Shown here: positions 1-7,006 of the stretch, piece after piece | Numbering within the stretch: position 1 is the first letter of the stretch | Layout: every line of letters begins with the position of its first letter | Source: Ruminococcaceae bacterium UBA3329 | GTDB taxonomy: Bacteria; Bacillota; Clostridia; Oscillospirales; Acutalibacteraceae | NCBI GenBank assembly: GCA_002361875.1 | Contig: DERX01000048.1 | Coordinates: 1,587-22,118 of the forward strand | Length of the DNA stretch: 20,532 bases | Reading direction: 5' to 3' | Notes under the pieces: generated by a model | What the model was told of the DNA's origin: nothing | Database searches by the model: none | The model's input: only the letters and a program-made list of their open reading frames with translations | Translations under genes and position numbers: made by a program

Positions 1-117
1 AGGTGCGGCATAAGTCATTGACGGAAACGAGCCGAAAATTGCCATAATTATTAAAGATATAGCGGCTGAAATTCCACCGAAAGACGCTTTAAAGGATTTT
101 TCTTTTATCTTATTCAT
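1..117 (-). CDS. Membrane protein, N-terminal fragment (runs off window)
   Basis: Only the first 39 codons are inside the window; the reading frame is open to base 1. The ATG at 117-115 shares its A with the TGA stop of the upstream J-like gene (TGATG), which indicates translational coupling. The visible protein begins with a lysine-rich stretch (MNKIKEKSFK) followed by a hydrophobic segment from about residue 12 to 30 and then a proline (FPSMTYAAP). That looks like the cytoplasmic start and first membrane helix of a polytopic protein. It resembles the start of small clostridial membrane proteins of ECF S-component-like appearance, but this is from memory and the fragment is too short to assign. 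Its place behind DUF5685 and the J-like gene suggests a shared, unknown role. Confidence 0.7.
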   Translation of the reverse strand, partial: MNKIKEKSFKASFGGISAAISLIIMAIFGSFPSMTYAAP

Positions 118-728
118 CAGCAACACCCACAAAGATCGCCGCCGAAGCATTCGCAAATATTATCACAGCACCAAAGAGCACAAAGGTCATCAAGACAGCC
201 GCCTGAACAGCCGCAACAGTCACAACAATCGGCGCACCCCGAACGGTCGTTATTATTGTCAAGTTTATATCCACCGTTTGCTTTCTTTTTAAGCGAATCA
301 AATGCCGCTTTATACTCCGCATTTTGCGAATCCATTGACACTGCATATTGAAAATAATCGTGAGCCTCGTTAAGCCAGCCGCGGCTTCGGTAAATTGTTC
401 CCTTTAAATAATACCACTCGGCAGAATGCATATTCTGCGGAATACCGTCAAGGATTGTTTCGGCATCGTCAAGTCTGCCGTCAGCTATTAACTGACGCAC
501 ATCAGGGAATTGAGTTGAAGAATAGTTTTGAGAAGATGAATAATTCGTCCCTCTTTTTTCATTGAAAATGTAATCGAAAGCAGAATCAAGCTCGTCCATT
601 CGCCTTTGCTTTTCATTTTGCGGTAAATTTAAATTTTCAATTTCAAAAGCCTTTGCCCTGTACGCCTTTTTAACATCAGCTTCCGAGCTTTCAGGCGAAA
701 CGCCCAAAATCGAATAAGGATTATTCAT
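117..728 (-). CDS. J-domain-like/TPR protein with cysteine-rich tail
   Basis: About 203 residues. Residues 3-55 look like a DnaJ J domain: PYSILGV, then a KKAYR helix, then a helix ending DSAFDYI. The HPD tripeptide needed to stimulate Hsp70 is not there; its place between the helices is taken by LNLPQ. Residues about 76-148 form two TPR-like helical repeats (AEWYYLKGTIYRSRGWLNEA). After an Asn-rich linker the tail from residue 165 holds 15 cysteines in 39 residues, many as CC pairs, and ends GCC; no membrane helix is evident. The ATG at 728 is chosen because AGAGGTG at 741-735 lies 6 bases upstream; a GTG at 737 lies inside that ribosome site. The gene overlaps the end of the DUF5685 gene by 8 bases and the next gene by 1. 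A classical co-chaperone role is doubtful without HPD. The tail could bind metal or membranes or be lipidated; that is inference. Confidence 0.85.
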   Translation of the reverse strand: MNNPYSILGVSPESSEADVKKAYRAKAFEIENLNLPQNEKQRRMDELDSAFDYIFNEKRGTNYSSSQNYSSTQFPDVRQLIADGRLDDAETILDGIPQNMHSAEWYYLKGTIYRSRGWLNEAHDYFQYAVSMDSQNAEYKAAFDSLKKKANGGYKLDNNNDRSGCADCCDCCGCSGGCLDDLCALWCCDNICECFGGDLCGCC

Positions 729-1554
729 CTGTCTCACCTCTCATTTTTCTAACAATTTTTTTATGCCTGTACGAAAGTCCCTCAAACACAATATTGTAAA
801 TGATACTTTTAAACTTGTAAAATTGGACTTTTTTTACATAATCCGTAAGCTCGCCTATTGAAAGATTAACGGCAAATGTCGCATCGTCAATTATATTATC
901 GGTGTTTTTGAACGGATTAAACGAATTTGATTTAATATCCTTTTCGTAATCGTCAAAAGCGTCAAGCAAATAAACCGTTCTGCCGAGCATATACCCGATT
1001 TTAAAACTGTCGGAATTTATATCTCCGTCCGAAAGAATGTACCCGAGAGCATTGCCCGTCGGATCAGCCGCCGAATCAATCCCTTTAAAGTTTTTTTCCA
1101 CATCAGCTTGGTTTTGCATATAACGCTCGACCGCAGTGAAAATATTAGGATATTTTTTCTCTGCCTTTTTCGCAATATGCTTAAAATACGGCTTTATGAG
1201 CTTACATAGCGTTCGCTTAAAAAAGCCGCCGTCGGAAATATTGTCGCAAAGCTTAAAATATGAGAGTATCACAGTGATTGCCGCCGCTTTTTTGAAAATC
1301 TCTTCATCGGAATCAATTTTCAAGCACTTTTTGCAGGGCGAAAAGCTACAATGGGATTTGGAGACTTTCATTGAACAATCGGAAACTCCCATTCGGTACA
1401 GCACATAAAATGCGGCATCGTAACTTAAAAGGAACCGTGCAAGAAAGCCGTATTCCTTTTGCATTTGCTTACAAAGAGTGCAGTACACACCCTTGTAAAT
1501 GTCATAATCCTTAATTTTCAATTCAGGCTTATACACAGTTACATAACCGAACAA
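721..1554 (-). CDS. DUF5685 family protein
   Basis: 277 residues beginning MFGYV, then a KPEL motif and GVYCTLCKQM, which is the N-terminal signature I recognise for DUF5685, a clostridial family of unknown function. The TTG start at 1554 is supported by that conserved MFGY beginning and by GAGAGGT upstream at ordinary spacing. Cysteines fall in two groups, YCTLC at residues 24-28 and SHCSFSPCKKC at 67-77, possibly a metal site. The rest is predicted mostly helical. Two acidic motifs stand out: KLCDNISD at 101-108 and LLDAFDDYEKD at 196-206, followed by SFNPF. This arrangement recalls the paired Asp-rich helices of isoprenoid-synthase folds, but I have no search to support it. The gene is first in a three-gene unit with its own promoter and overlaps the J-like gene. 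Family call is firm; function unknown. Confidence 0.85.
   Translation of the reverse strand: MFGYVTVYKPELKIKDYDIYKGVYCTLCKQMQKEYGFLARFLLSYDAAFYVLYRMGVSDCSMKVSKSHCSFSPCKKCLKIDSDEEIFKKAAAITVILSYFKLCDNISDGGFFKRTLCKLIKPYFKHIAKKAEKKYPNIFTAVERYMQNQADVEKNFKGIDSAADPTGNALGYILSDGDINSDSFKIGYMLGRTVYLLDAFDDYEKDIKSNSFNPFKNTDNIIDDATFAVNLSIGELTDYVKKVQFYKFKSIIYNIVFEGLSYRHKKIVRKMRGETDE
735..741 (-). promoter_or_regulatory. Ribosome binding site deciding the J-like gene start
   Basis: On the minus strand AGAGGTG lies 6 bases before the ATG at 728. An in-frame GTG at 737-735 falls inside this motif, so it cannot be the start served by it. Confidence 0.6.
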
Positions 1555-1585
1555 AATATGATACCTCTCAAATTTATATATTAGA

Positions 1586-1614
1586 ATAATACCATATTAT
1601 GAAACGATACGCAA
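1586..1614 (-). promoter_or_regulatory. Promoter for the DUF5685 unit
   Basis: On the minus strand TTGCGT (1614-1609), a 17-base spacer and TATTAT (1591-1586) form a sigma-A-type promoter. The TGG just before the -10 gives an extended -10 (TGnTATTAT). It lies about 30 bases before the TTG start, in the 87-base gap after the transhydrogenase operon. Confidence 0.6.
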
Positions 1615-1641
1615 CAAATTGGGTAAATGTTAAAAAATTGT

Positions 1642-3858
1642 TTACTTTTGAAGAAGAGTTTTATCGGAAAGTAAATCAAATTTGCCCTTTTTGCAAAGAA
1701 TGGTATCCTTGCCGTAAGGTTTGATACGGGTAACGGTATTGCCGATATATCTTACATCAATAGGACAGCGCTTTTCGCAAAGCTCACAAACAGTAATTTT
1801 GCTTTTTTCTTTAAGGACGAGTGCTTTTTCAGCTCCGCTCTTTTCACGCAATGCACCCGTTGGACATTTATCAACGCACATTCCGCAGAAGGTGCAGTCA
1901 GTTTCAGCCAATTTTTTGCCGAACTCAGGCAATACTATTGTGCCGAAACCACGGTCAACAAGTCCTAAAGCAGATTTGCCGATGACCTTGTCGCAAATTC
2001 TTACGCACAGTCCGCAAAGCACGCATTTGTCTGCATTACGGCTGATAAGCTCACTCCTGTCCTCACTGTTGCGTGAGTGCTTTTCACCGCAAAGGCGCTT
2101 ATATGAAACATCGTTTTCATCAGCATATTTTACCAGCTTACACTCGTAATAATCGTGACAGCCGCATTCAAGACAGCGGTTCGCCTCCGCCCTTGCCTGC
2201 TCATCAGTAAAACCTCTGTTTACCTCGGCAAATGATTTTTTGCGTTCATCGGGTGAAAGCTGAGGCATAACGGCTCTCGCCGCCTTCTCTATACCTGAAT
2301 AATCAATTTCACTGTCGTCACGCTCAACCAAAAACGGCTTTCTGTATGCGATTTTCTCGCCGTGCAAATATGCGTCTATTACCTTCGCCGCTTTTTCTGC
2401 CTCGCCTATGGCGGCAATTGCTATATCTGCGCCCTTATTTGAAACATCGCCTATCGCAAAAACGCCTTCCTGTGATGTTGTAAAATTATTTTCGGAAGCT
2501 GAAACAGTTCCTTTTCTTGTTTGTTCAAGAGATTCAAATCCACTGAGGTTAGGCGCTTGACCGATTGCCATAATAACAGAGTCAAGTGCGATAGTTTCAG
2601 TTTCACCGTCTATCGGCTCGGGACGGCGTCTGCCACTCTCGTCAGGCTCGCCGAGCTTCATTTTTTGAAGAATAACGCCCGAAACATGACCGTTTGTTTC
2701 GGTAAATTCAATGGGATTAGTAAGATATTTGTAAATTACGCCCTCTTCTTCCGATTCAAGAATCTCCTGTGGGTCAGCGGGCATTTCGTCCTTAGTTCTT
2801 CTGTAAATTACATAAACATTTTCAGCGCCGAGACGGACTGCTGTTCTGCAAGCGTCCATTGCGGTGTTACCGCCGCCGCAAACAGCAACATTTTTGCCGA
2901 TATTGGGTTTACCGCCCAAACTAACCTCTCGAAGAAAGTCAATTCCGCCGAAAACGCCGTCTAAATCCTCGCCCGGAACTCGCATTTTACTGCTTCTCCA
3001 AGCACCTGCGGCAACTACAACAGCGTCATAATCATTTTTGATATTTTCAAATGAAATATCCTTACCGATATTTACATTATTTTTAAAGGTTATGCCTACC
3101 GCTTTAATAAATTCAATTTCTTTATCGAGTGTGGCTTTCGGCAAACGGTATTCGGGGATACCGTAACGAAGCATTCCGCCCATTTTAGGCATCTGTTCAA
3201 ATACTGTTACATTGTGCCCTTTAAGCGCAAGGAAATAAGCCGCAGTAAGTCCTGCAGGACCGCCGCCGATTACAGCAACACTTTTTCCGCTGTTTTCTGC
3301 TTTTTGGGGCAAAAGTGAAGTATCGCCGAGGAATTTATCTGCGGCAAAGCTTTTAAGAAAAGCTATTGAAATCGCAGAGTCAACATACTGCCTGCGGCAA
3401 GCCTTTTCGCACGGATGCGGACAAACTCTGCCGATAGACGACGGGAACGGTACTTTTTCTCTTATAAGCTTTACCGCCTCGCCGTATTCTCCGTTTGCGA
3501 TTAAACCAACATAGCCTTGGCAGTCTGTTCCTGCGGGGCAAGCCTTTGTGCAAGGCGCTTTGCAGTCGCCAGTGTGGTCTGTTAAAAGAAGCTCCAATGC
3601 CACCTTACGTGACTTTTTAACTCTTTCGGAGTCGGTATGAATAACCATTCCGTCCGAAGGCTTTGTGGCGCAGGCACGCAAAAGTTTTGAAACACCCTCC
3701 GCTTCAACTGTGCAAAGTCCGCAACCGCCGTAAGCCTCAACGAGTGGGTCATAGCACATATTCGGAATGTTTATCCCGTTTTCTGATGCAATTTCAAGTA
3801 TTGATTTATCTGACTCGGCAATAATTTCTTTACCGTCAATTGTAATTTTAATCTGCAT
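1642..3858 (-). CDS. stnC: Stn-type transhydrogenase large subunit (NuoG-like + GltD/NfnB-like)
   Basis: 738 residues. In order: a plant-type [2Fe-2S] domain (C35, C46, C49, C63); a GltD-type double [4Fe-4S] region (C99, C103, C107 and C146, C150, C154 in GRVCPHPC); an FAD Rossmann motif VIGGGPAGLTAA at 196-207; an NADPH motif VCGGGNTAMDA at 326-336; the FAIGD flavin motif near 467; an extra Cys group 562-573; two ferredoxin motifs (612-622, 655-665); and a CELCEKRC...LCKKGKF motif (691-722) like the [4Fe-4S] domain that opens molybdopterin oxidoreductases and NuoG. No molybdopterin domain or hydrogenase H-cluster follows. In the Stn family the subunit with NuoG-like and GltD-like domains is StnC. 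The start is the ATG overlapping the NuoF-like stop (TAATG), behind GGAGGTGG; a longer frame to 3918 is not needed. Formate dehydrogenase or NADPH:ferredoxin partner roles are alternatives. Confidence 0.85.
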   Translation of the reverse strand: MQIKITIDGKEIIAESDKSILEIASENGINIPNMCYDPLVEAYGGCGLCTVEAEGVSKLLRACATKPSDGMVIHTDSERVKKSRKVALELLLTDHTGDCKAPCTKACPAGTDCQGYVGLIANGEYGEAVKLIREKVPFPSSIGRVCPHPCEKACRRQYVDSAISIAFLKSFAADKFLGDTSLLPQKAENSGKSVAVIGGGPAGLTAAYFLALKGHNVTVFEQMPKMGGMLRYGIPEYRLPKATLDKEIEFIKAVGITFKNNVNIGKDISFENIKNDYDAVVVAAGAWRSSKMRVPGEDLDGVFGGIDFLREVSLGGKPNIGKNVAVCGGGNTAMDACRTAVRLGAENVYVIYRRTKDEMPADPQEILESEEEGVIYKYLTNPIEFTETNGHVSGVILQKMKLGEPDESGRRRPEPIDGETETIALDSVIMAIGQAPNLSGFESLEQTRKGTVSASENNFTTSQEGVFAIGDVSNKGADIAIAAIGEAEKAAKVIDAYLHGEKIAYRKPFLVERDDSEIDYSGIEKAARAVMPQLSPDERKKSFAEVNRGFTDEQARAEANRCLECGCHDYYECKLVKYADENDVSYKRLCGEKHSRNSEDRSELISRNADKCVLCGLCVRICDKVIGKSALGLVDRGFGTIVLPEFGKKLAETDCTFCGMCVDKCPTGALREKSGAEKALVLKEKSKITVCELCEKRCPIDVRYIGNTVTRIKPYGKDTILCKKGKFDLLSDKTLLQK

Positions 3859-5603
3859 TATTCCACCTCCACTGCGCCGAAACGGCAAGCTGACATGCAA
3901 CTGCCGCATCCAATGCAAATGTCACGGTCAATTTTATGGGCGGATTTAACCGCACCCGAAATCGCGCCTGTCGGGCACTTTCTTGCGCAGGCAGTACAGC
4001 CGCGGCACATATCCGCATTGATTTTATATTTGCGAAGTTTAGCACATTCATGAGCCGTGCAGTGTTTATTCTCAATATGGTCCGTGTATTCGTCACGGAA
4101 ATATTTAAGCGTTGTAAGAACGGGATTAGGCGCTGTCTGACCGAGTCCGCACAGTGCGCCGTCCTTAATCGAATAGCAGAGCTCTTCGAGAAGGTCAATA
4201 TCCTCCGGTTTTCCCTCGCCTTCGGTAATCCTTGTAAGGATTTCAAGCATTCTCTTTGTTCCTATTCGGCAATGGGTACATTTTCCGCAGGATTCCTTTG
4301 CGGTAAAGTCAAGGAAGAATTTTGCCATGCCCACCATGCAGGTGCTTTCATCCATAACAACCATTCCGCCCGAACCCATAATTGCGCCCGTTGCGGAAAG
4401 AGCTTTATAATCAATAACGGTATCAAGTAAGTCTTCGGGAATACAGCCGCCTGACGGGCCACCCATCTGAACGGCTTTAAACTTTTTGCCGTCGCGTATT
4501 CCGCCGCCTATGCCGAAAATGACATCGCGAAGTGTTTTGCCCATAGGGATTTCAACAAGTCCGCCCTTATTTATCTTACCCGTAAGAGCGAAAACCTTTG
4601 TTCCCTTGCTTGTTTCCGTGCCCATTTCAGCAAATTTTTCGCCGCCGTTCTGAATTATCCAAGCGACATTTGCAAATGTTTCAACGTTGTTTATATTTGA
4701 CGGCTTATGCAAAAATCCCGACTGTGCAGGGAAAGGCGGTTTTAAACGGGGCATACCTCTTGAGCCTTCAAGAGACTCGATAAGCGCTGTTTCCTCACCG
4801 CATACAAACGCTCCTGCACCTGCCTTGATTTTGAAATCACAGGAAAAGTCAGTGCCGAAAATGTTTTCACCTACAAAGCCGTACTCTTTTGCCTGCTTTA
4901 TTGCCTTTTTAAGTCTTTTTACCGCAAGCGGATACTCTGCACGGACATAAACGATTGCCTGTTTTGCGCCTATTGCATAAGCGCCTATTAACATTCCCTC
5001 AATCAGCGTATGCGGGTCACTTTCAATAACCGCTCTGTCCATAAATGCGCCTGGGTCACCCTCATCGGCATTGCAGATAAGGTATTTTTCATTGCCCTCG
5101 GAATTTTTTGCCGCATTCCACTTAAACCAAGTCGGGAAGCCTGCGCCGCCGCGCCCGGCAAGTCCCGAAGTTTTAATTTCTTCAATAACTTCTTCGGGCG
5201 TCATTTCCGTAACGCATTTTTTAATGGCATCATAGCCGTTATCGTCTATATAATCCTCAATTTTTTCGGGATTTATTACGCCGCAGTGACGAAGTGCAAT
5301 TCGTGTTTGAGAAGAAAGAAAAGCCTTATCGTCATCGGATATTTCATATTCAGCCGATAATGAAAAATCGCTGCTGTTTACGGCATCTGCAATTTTTTCG
5401 GCAATTTCGGGCGTAACACGCACAAATCTGTGAAGCTCATTTCCATTGTAAACATCAACAATCGGTTCAAGGTAACACATACCTATACAGCCTGTAACAG
5501 TAAGCTCATTTTCACTATTTAGCTTTTGTTCCAAAACATCATAAGCCTTTAAAGCACCTGCGGCAATTCCGCAGCTACCCTCTCCAACTGCAACCTTCAT
5601 CAT
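3858..5603 (-). CDS. stnB: Stn-type transhydrogenase NuoF/HydB-like flavoprotein subunit
   Basis: 581 residues, related to NuoF and to HydB of bifurcating hydrogenases. It has an N-terminal thioredoxin-like [2Fe-2S] domain (C11, C39, C43), NAD/FMN-binding glycine motifs (SGLAGRGGAGFPTWFKW at 146-162; NADEGDPGAFMDR at 178-190), the C439-C442-C445...C485 [4Fe-4S] site, and two C-terminal ferredoxin clusters (C533-C543 and C563-C573). These extra ferredoxin clusters are typical of HydB/StnB and not of complex I NuoF. KHCTAHEC at 514-520 may be a further metal site. In the bifurcating module FMN takes or gives electrons to NAD(H) and splits them along iron-sulfur chains. It overlaps the small subunit (ATGA) and the large subunit (TAATG). 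A second in-frame ATG at 5600 is better spaced from GGAGG, so the true start may be one codon later. The N-terminal domain shows only three cysteines. Confidence 0.88.
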   Translation of the reverse strand: MMKVAVGEGSCGIAAGALKAYDVLEQKLNSENELTVTGCIGMCYLEPIVDVYNGNELHRFVRVTPEIAEKIADAVNSSDFSLSAEYEISDDDKAFLSSQTRIALRHCGVINPEKIEDYIDDNGYDAIKKCVTEMTPEEVIEEIKTSGLAGRGGAGFPTWFKWNAAKNSEGNEKYLICNADEGDPGAFMDRAVIESDPHTLIEGMLIGAYAIGAKQAIVYVRAEYPLAVKRLKKAIKQAKEYGFVGENIFGTDFSCDFKIKAGAGAFVCGEETALIESLEGSRGMPRLKPPFPAQSGFLHKPSNINNVETFANVAWIIQNGGEKFAEMGTETSKGTKVFALTGKINKGGLVEIPMGKTLRDVIFGIGGGIRDGKKFKAVQMGGPSGGCIPEDLLDTVIDYKALSATGAIMGSGGMVVMDESTCMVGMAKFFLDFTAKESCGKCTHCRIGTKRMLEILTRITEGEGKPEDIDLLEELCYSIKDGALCGLGQTAPNPVLTTLKYFRDEYTDHIENKHCTAHECAKLRKYKINADMCRGCTACARKCPTGAISGAVKSAHKIDRDICIGCGSCMSACRFGAVEVE

Positions 5604-6094
5604 TTCTCCTCCTTTTCAGCCAATTCTTTAAGAATATTTACGGCTTTCTCGGGAGTAAGAGTGCCGTATGTGTCGTCATTTACCATCATAACGGGTGAAA
5701 GACTGCAACAGCCAAGACACGCAACACACTTAATTGTAAACAGTCCGTCCTCGGTCGTTTCACCGTCAGTTATATTCAAATACTCGCTTATAGCTTCATA
5801 AATGCCGTCTGCACCGTTGACGTGACAGGCGGTTCCTTTGCAAAGCATAATTAAATATTTACCGATAGGCGTTAATCTGAACTGTGAATAAAATGTAGCA
5901 ACGCCTATTATTTTCGTTACGGGAATACACATACGGTTGTGTATATGTATTATTACATCTGTGGGCAAATATCCGTAAATTTCCTGCGCCGACTGCAAAA
6001 CCGTAATAAGATTTTCTGTTTCATCGCCGTATTCGGCGAGTGTCGGTTCAAGAAGAGTTAAATCGGAATCAAATTTACTGTTATAGAAATTCAT
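5600..6094 (-). CDS. stnA: Stn-type transhydrogenase NuoE-like [2Fe-2S] subunit
   Basis: 164 residues, the usual NuoE/HydC size. An N-terminal helical part (NLITVLQSAQEIYGYLP, VTKIIGVATFYSQF) is followed by a thioredoxin-like [2Fe-2S] domain with C85-x4-C90 (LCKGTACHV) and C126-x3-C130 (CLGCC), the standard spacing. With the NuoF-like partner it forms the bifurcating core. It is the first gene of the operon and is read from its own promoter; its stop overlaps the next start. The ATG at 6094 is chosen because GGAGG (6105-6101) lies 6 bases upstream and the family N-terminus fits; a longer frame back to 6142 would run through the promoter. No complex I membrane genes are nearby, so this is not part of NADH:quinone oxidoreductase. 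Confidence 0.88.
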   Translation of the reverse strand: MNFYNSKFDSDLTLLEPTLAEYGDETENLITVLQSAQEIYGYLPTDVIIHIHNRMCIPVTKIIGVATFYSQFRLTPIGKYLIMLCKGTACHVNGADGIYEAISEYLNITDGETTEDGLFTIKCVACLGCCSLSPVMMVNDDTYGTLTPEKAVNILKELAEKEEK

Positions 6095-6116
6095 ACTATC
6101 CCTCCAAATGTATATA

Positions 6117-6146
6117 ATAATACAAAATTCGCTTTTTTTCAATCAA
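6117..6146 (-). promoter_or_regulatory. Promoter of the transhydrogenase operon
   Basis: On the minus strand TTGATT (6146-6141), an 18-base spacer and TATTAT (6122-6117) fit a sigma-A promoter. It lies about 23 bases before the start codon at 6094, so the leader is short and holds only the ribosome site GGAGG. Other TA-rich hexamers nearby could serve as -10. Confidence 0.5.
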
Positions 6147-6164
6147 AAGATAGACTAAATTATA

Positions 6165-6193
6165 TTGTGATTTAAAGTAATTTATGTTAAAAT
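6165..6193 (+). promoter_or_regulatory. Promoter of the PHP-domain gene
   Basis: TTGTGA (6165-6170), a 17-base spacer and TAAAAT (6188-6193) form a plausible sigma-A promoter 30 bases before the ATG at 6223. GAGAAGG ending at 6215 is the ribosome site. It is divergent from the transhydrogenase promoter, about 20 bases apart. Confidence 0.55.
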
Positions 6194-6222
6194 AAACTAT
6201 TAAAAAACGAGAAGGTTTAATT

Positions 6223-6909
6223 ATGGAAAAATTTGTTTGTGAAATGCACGCTCACACGTCAAATACAAGCCGATGTGCACATATCAAGGCTGAGGATATG
6301 ATAAAGGATTATATAGATGCCGGCTATGACGGAATTGTTGTAACAGACCATTTAAGCCCGTCAACCTTTGCGCATTTTGAGGGTAAAGCTGTATCATGGA
6401 AAGAGAAAATTGATTTCTTTCTTCGCGGGTACAATGCAGCAAAAAATGCGGCAAACGGAAAAATTAAAGTTTTTCTCGGAACGGAAATAAGATTTTACTT
6501 TCCAGAGGACGCAAATATGAACGATTACCTTGTTTACGGGGTTACGGAAAAATTTCTTTATGACAATGTTGACATTGACCGTATGCGTATTCCCGAATTT
6601 TCCGAGCTTGTTCACAAAAACGGTATGGCGATTTTTCAGGCGCACCCGTTCAGAATAGGTATGACCGTTACTAACCCCAAATATCTTGACGGAATTGAGG
6701 TTTACAACGGCTGTCCCCGTCACAACTCGCACAATGCAATTGCGAATATGTGGGCAGATGAAAATTCGCTTTTAAAGACAAGCGGTTCTGACTACCACGA
6801 GCACGAGGACACCGCACGCGGCGGACTGATATTTGATCGTGAAATTACCGACAACAAGGATTTGGTAAAAGCACTTTTAGGGACAACCCCCGAAATAATC
6901 AGGAAATGA
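6223..6909 (+). CDS. PHP-domain metal-dependent phosphoesterase
   Basis: 228 residues, the only plus-strand gene. The PHP metal-binding motifs are in order: HAHTSNTS with H9 and H11, TDH at 41-43, E88 in GTEIRF, H141 in QAHPFR, and SDYHEH at 189-194 with D190 and H192. These match small PHP phosphoesterases of the TrpH or histidinol-phosphatase-like kind, which hydrolyse phosphoester bonds of nucleotides or sugar/amino-alcohol phosphates with two or three metal ions. The substrate cannot be read from the sequence; no histidine biosynthesis genes are near. No signal peptide is seen, so it is cytoplasmic. It has its own promoter and ribosome site and ends before a strong hairpin, so it is monocistronic. 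Confidence 0.88.
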   Translation: MEKFVCEMHAHTSNTSRCAHIKAEDMIKDYIDAGYDGIVVTDHLSPSTFAHFEGKAVSWKEKIDFFLRGYNAAKNAANGKIKVFLGTEIRFYFPEDANMNDYLVYGVTEKFLYDNVDIDRMRIPEFSELVHKNGMAIFQAHPFRIGMTVTNPKYLDGIEVYNGCPRHNSHNAIANMWADENSLLKTSGSDYHEHEDTARGGLIFDREITDNKDLVKALLGTTPEIIRK

Positions 6910-6937
6910 ATTAAAATAATATTCTTAATTATATTTT

Positions 6938-6978
6938 AAATGCCCTCACAATGTCAAATGCATCATGAGGGCATTTTT
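6938..6978 (+). terminator. Rho-independent terminator between convergent genes
   Basis: AAATGCCCTCA (6938-6948) pairs perfectly with TGAGGGCATTT (6966-6976) across a 17-base loop, and the plus strand continues with a run of five T (6974-6978). It ends the PHP gene. Read on the minus strand the hairpin is followed by TTTAAAATATAATT, a weaker U tract, so it may also stop the long transketolase operon that ends at 7007. Confidence 0.8.
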
Positions 6979-7006
6979 ATGCAAAAACGCAGTATAAATA
7001 TTATAT

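Noticed and set aside
110..346. 78-codon minus-strand frame with hydrophobic segment
   Set aside because: It lies in another frame of the J-like gene, over its Cys-codon-rich tail, has no ribosome site and no family resemblance.
1615..1641. Terminator after the transhydrogenase operon
   Set aside because: There is a T run on the minus strand but no stable GC-containing hairpin; only a weak GTAAA/TTTAC pairing.
1642..3858. NAD-dependent formate dehydrogenase catalytic chain
   Set aside because: The molybdopterin-type [4Fe-4S] motif is there, but the protein ends right after it, with no Mo/W-cofactor domain or Sec/Cys active site.
3936..4430. 164-codon plus-strand frame opposite the NuoF-like gene
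   Set aside because: Complement of conserved cysteine-cluster codons; no ribosome site or recognisable domain.
1642..6094. [FeFe]-hydrogenase HydABC or respiratory complex I
   Set aside because: The large subunit has no H-cluster cysteine motifs and carries a GltD-like FAD/NADPH unit instead. No membrane subunits of complex I are present.
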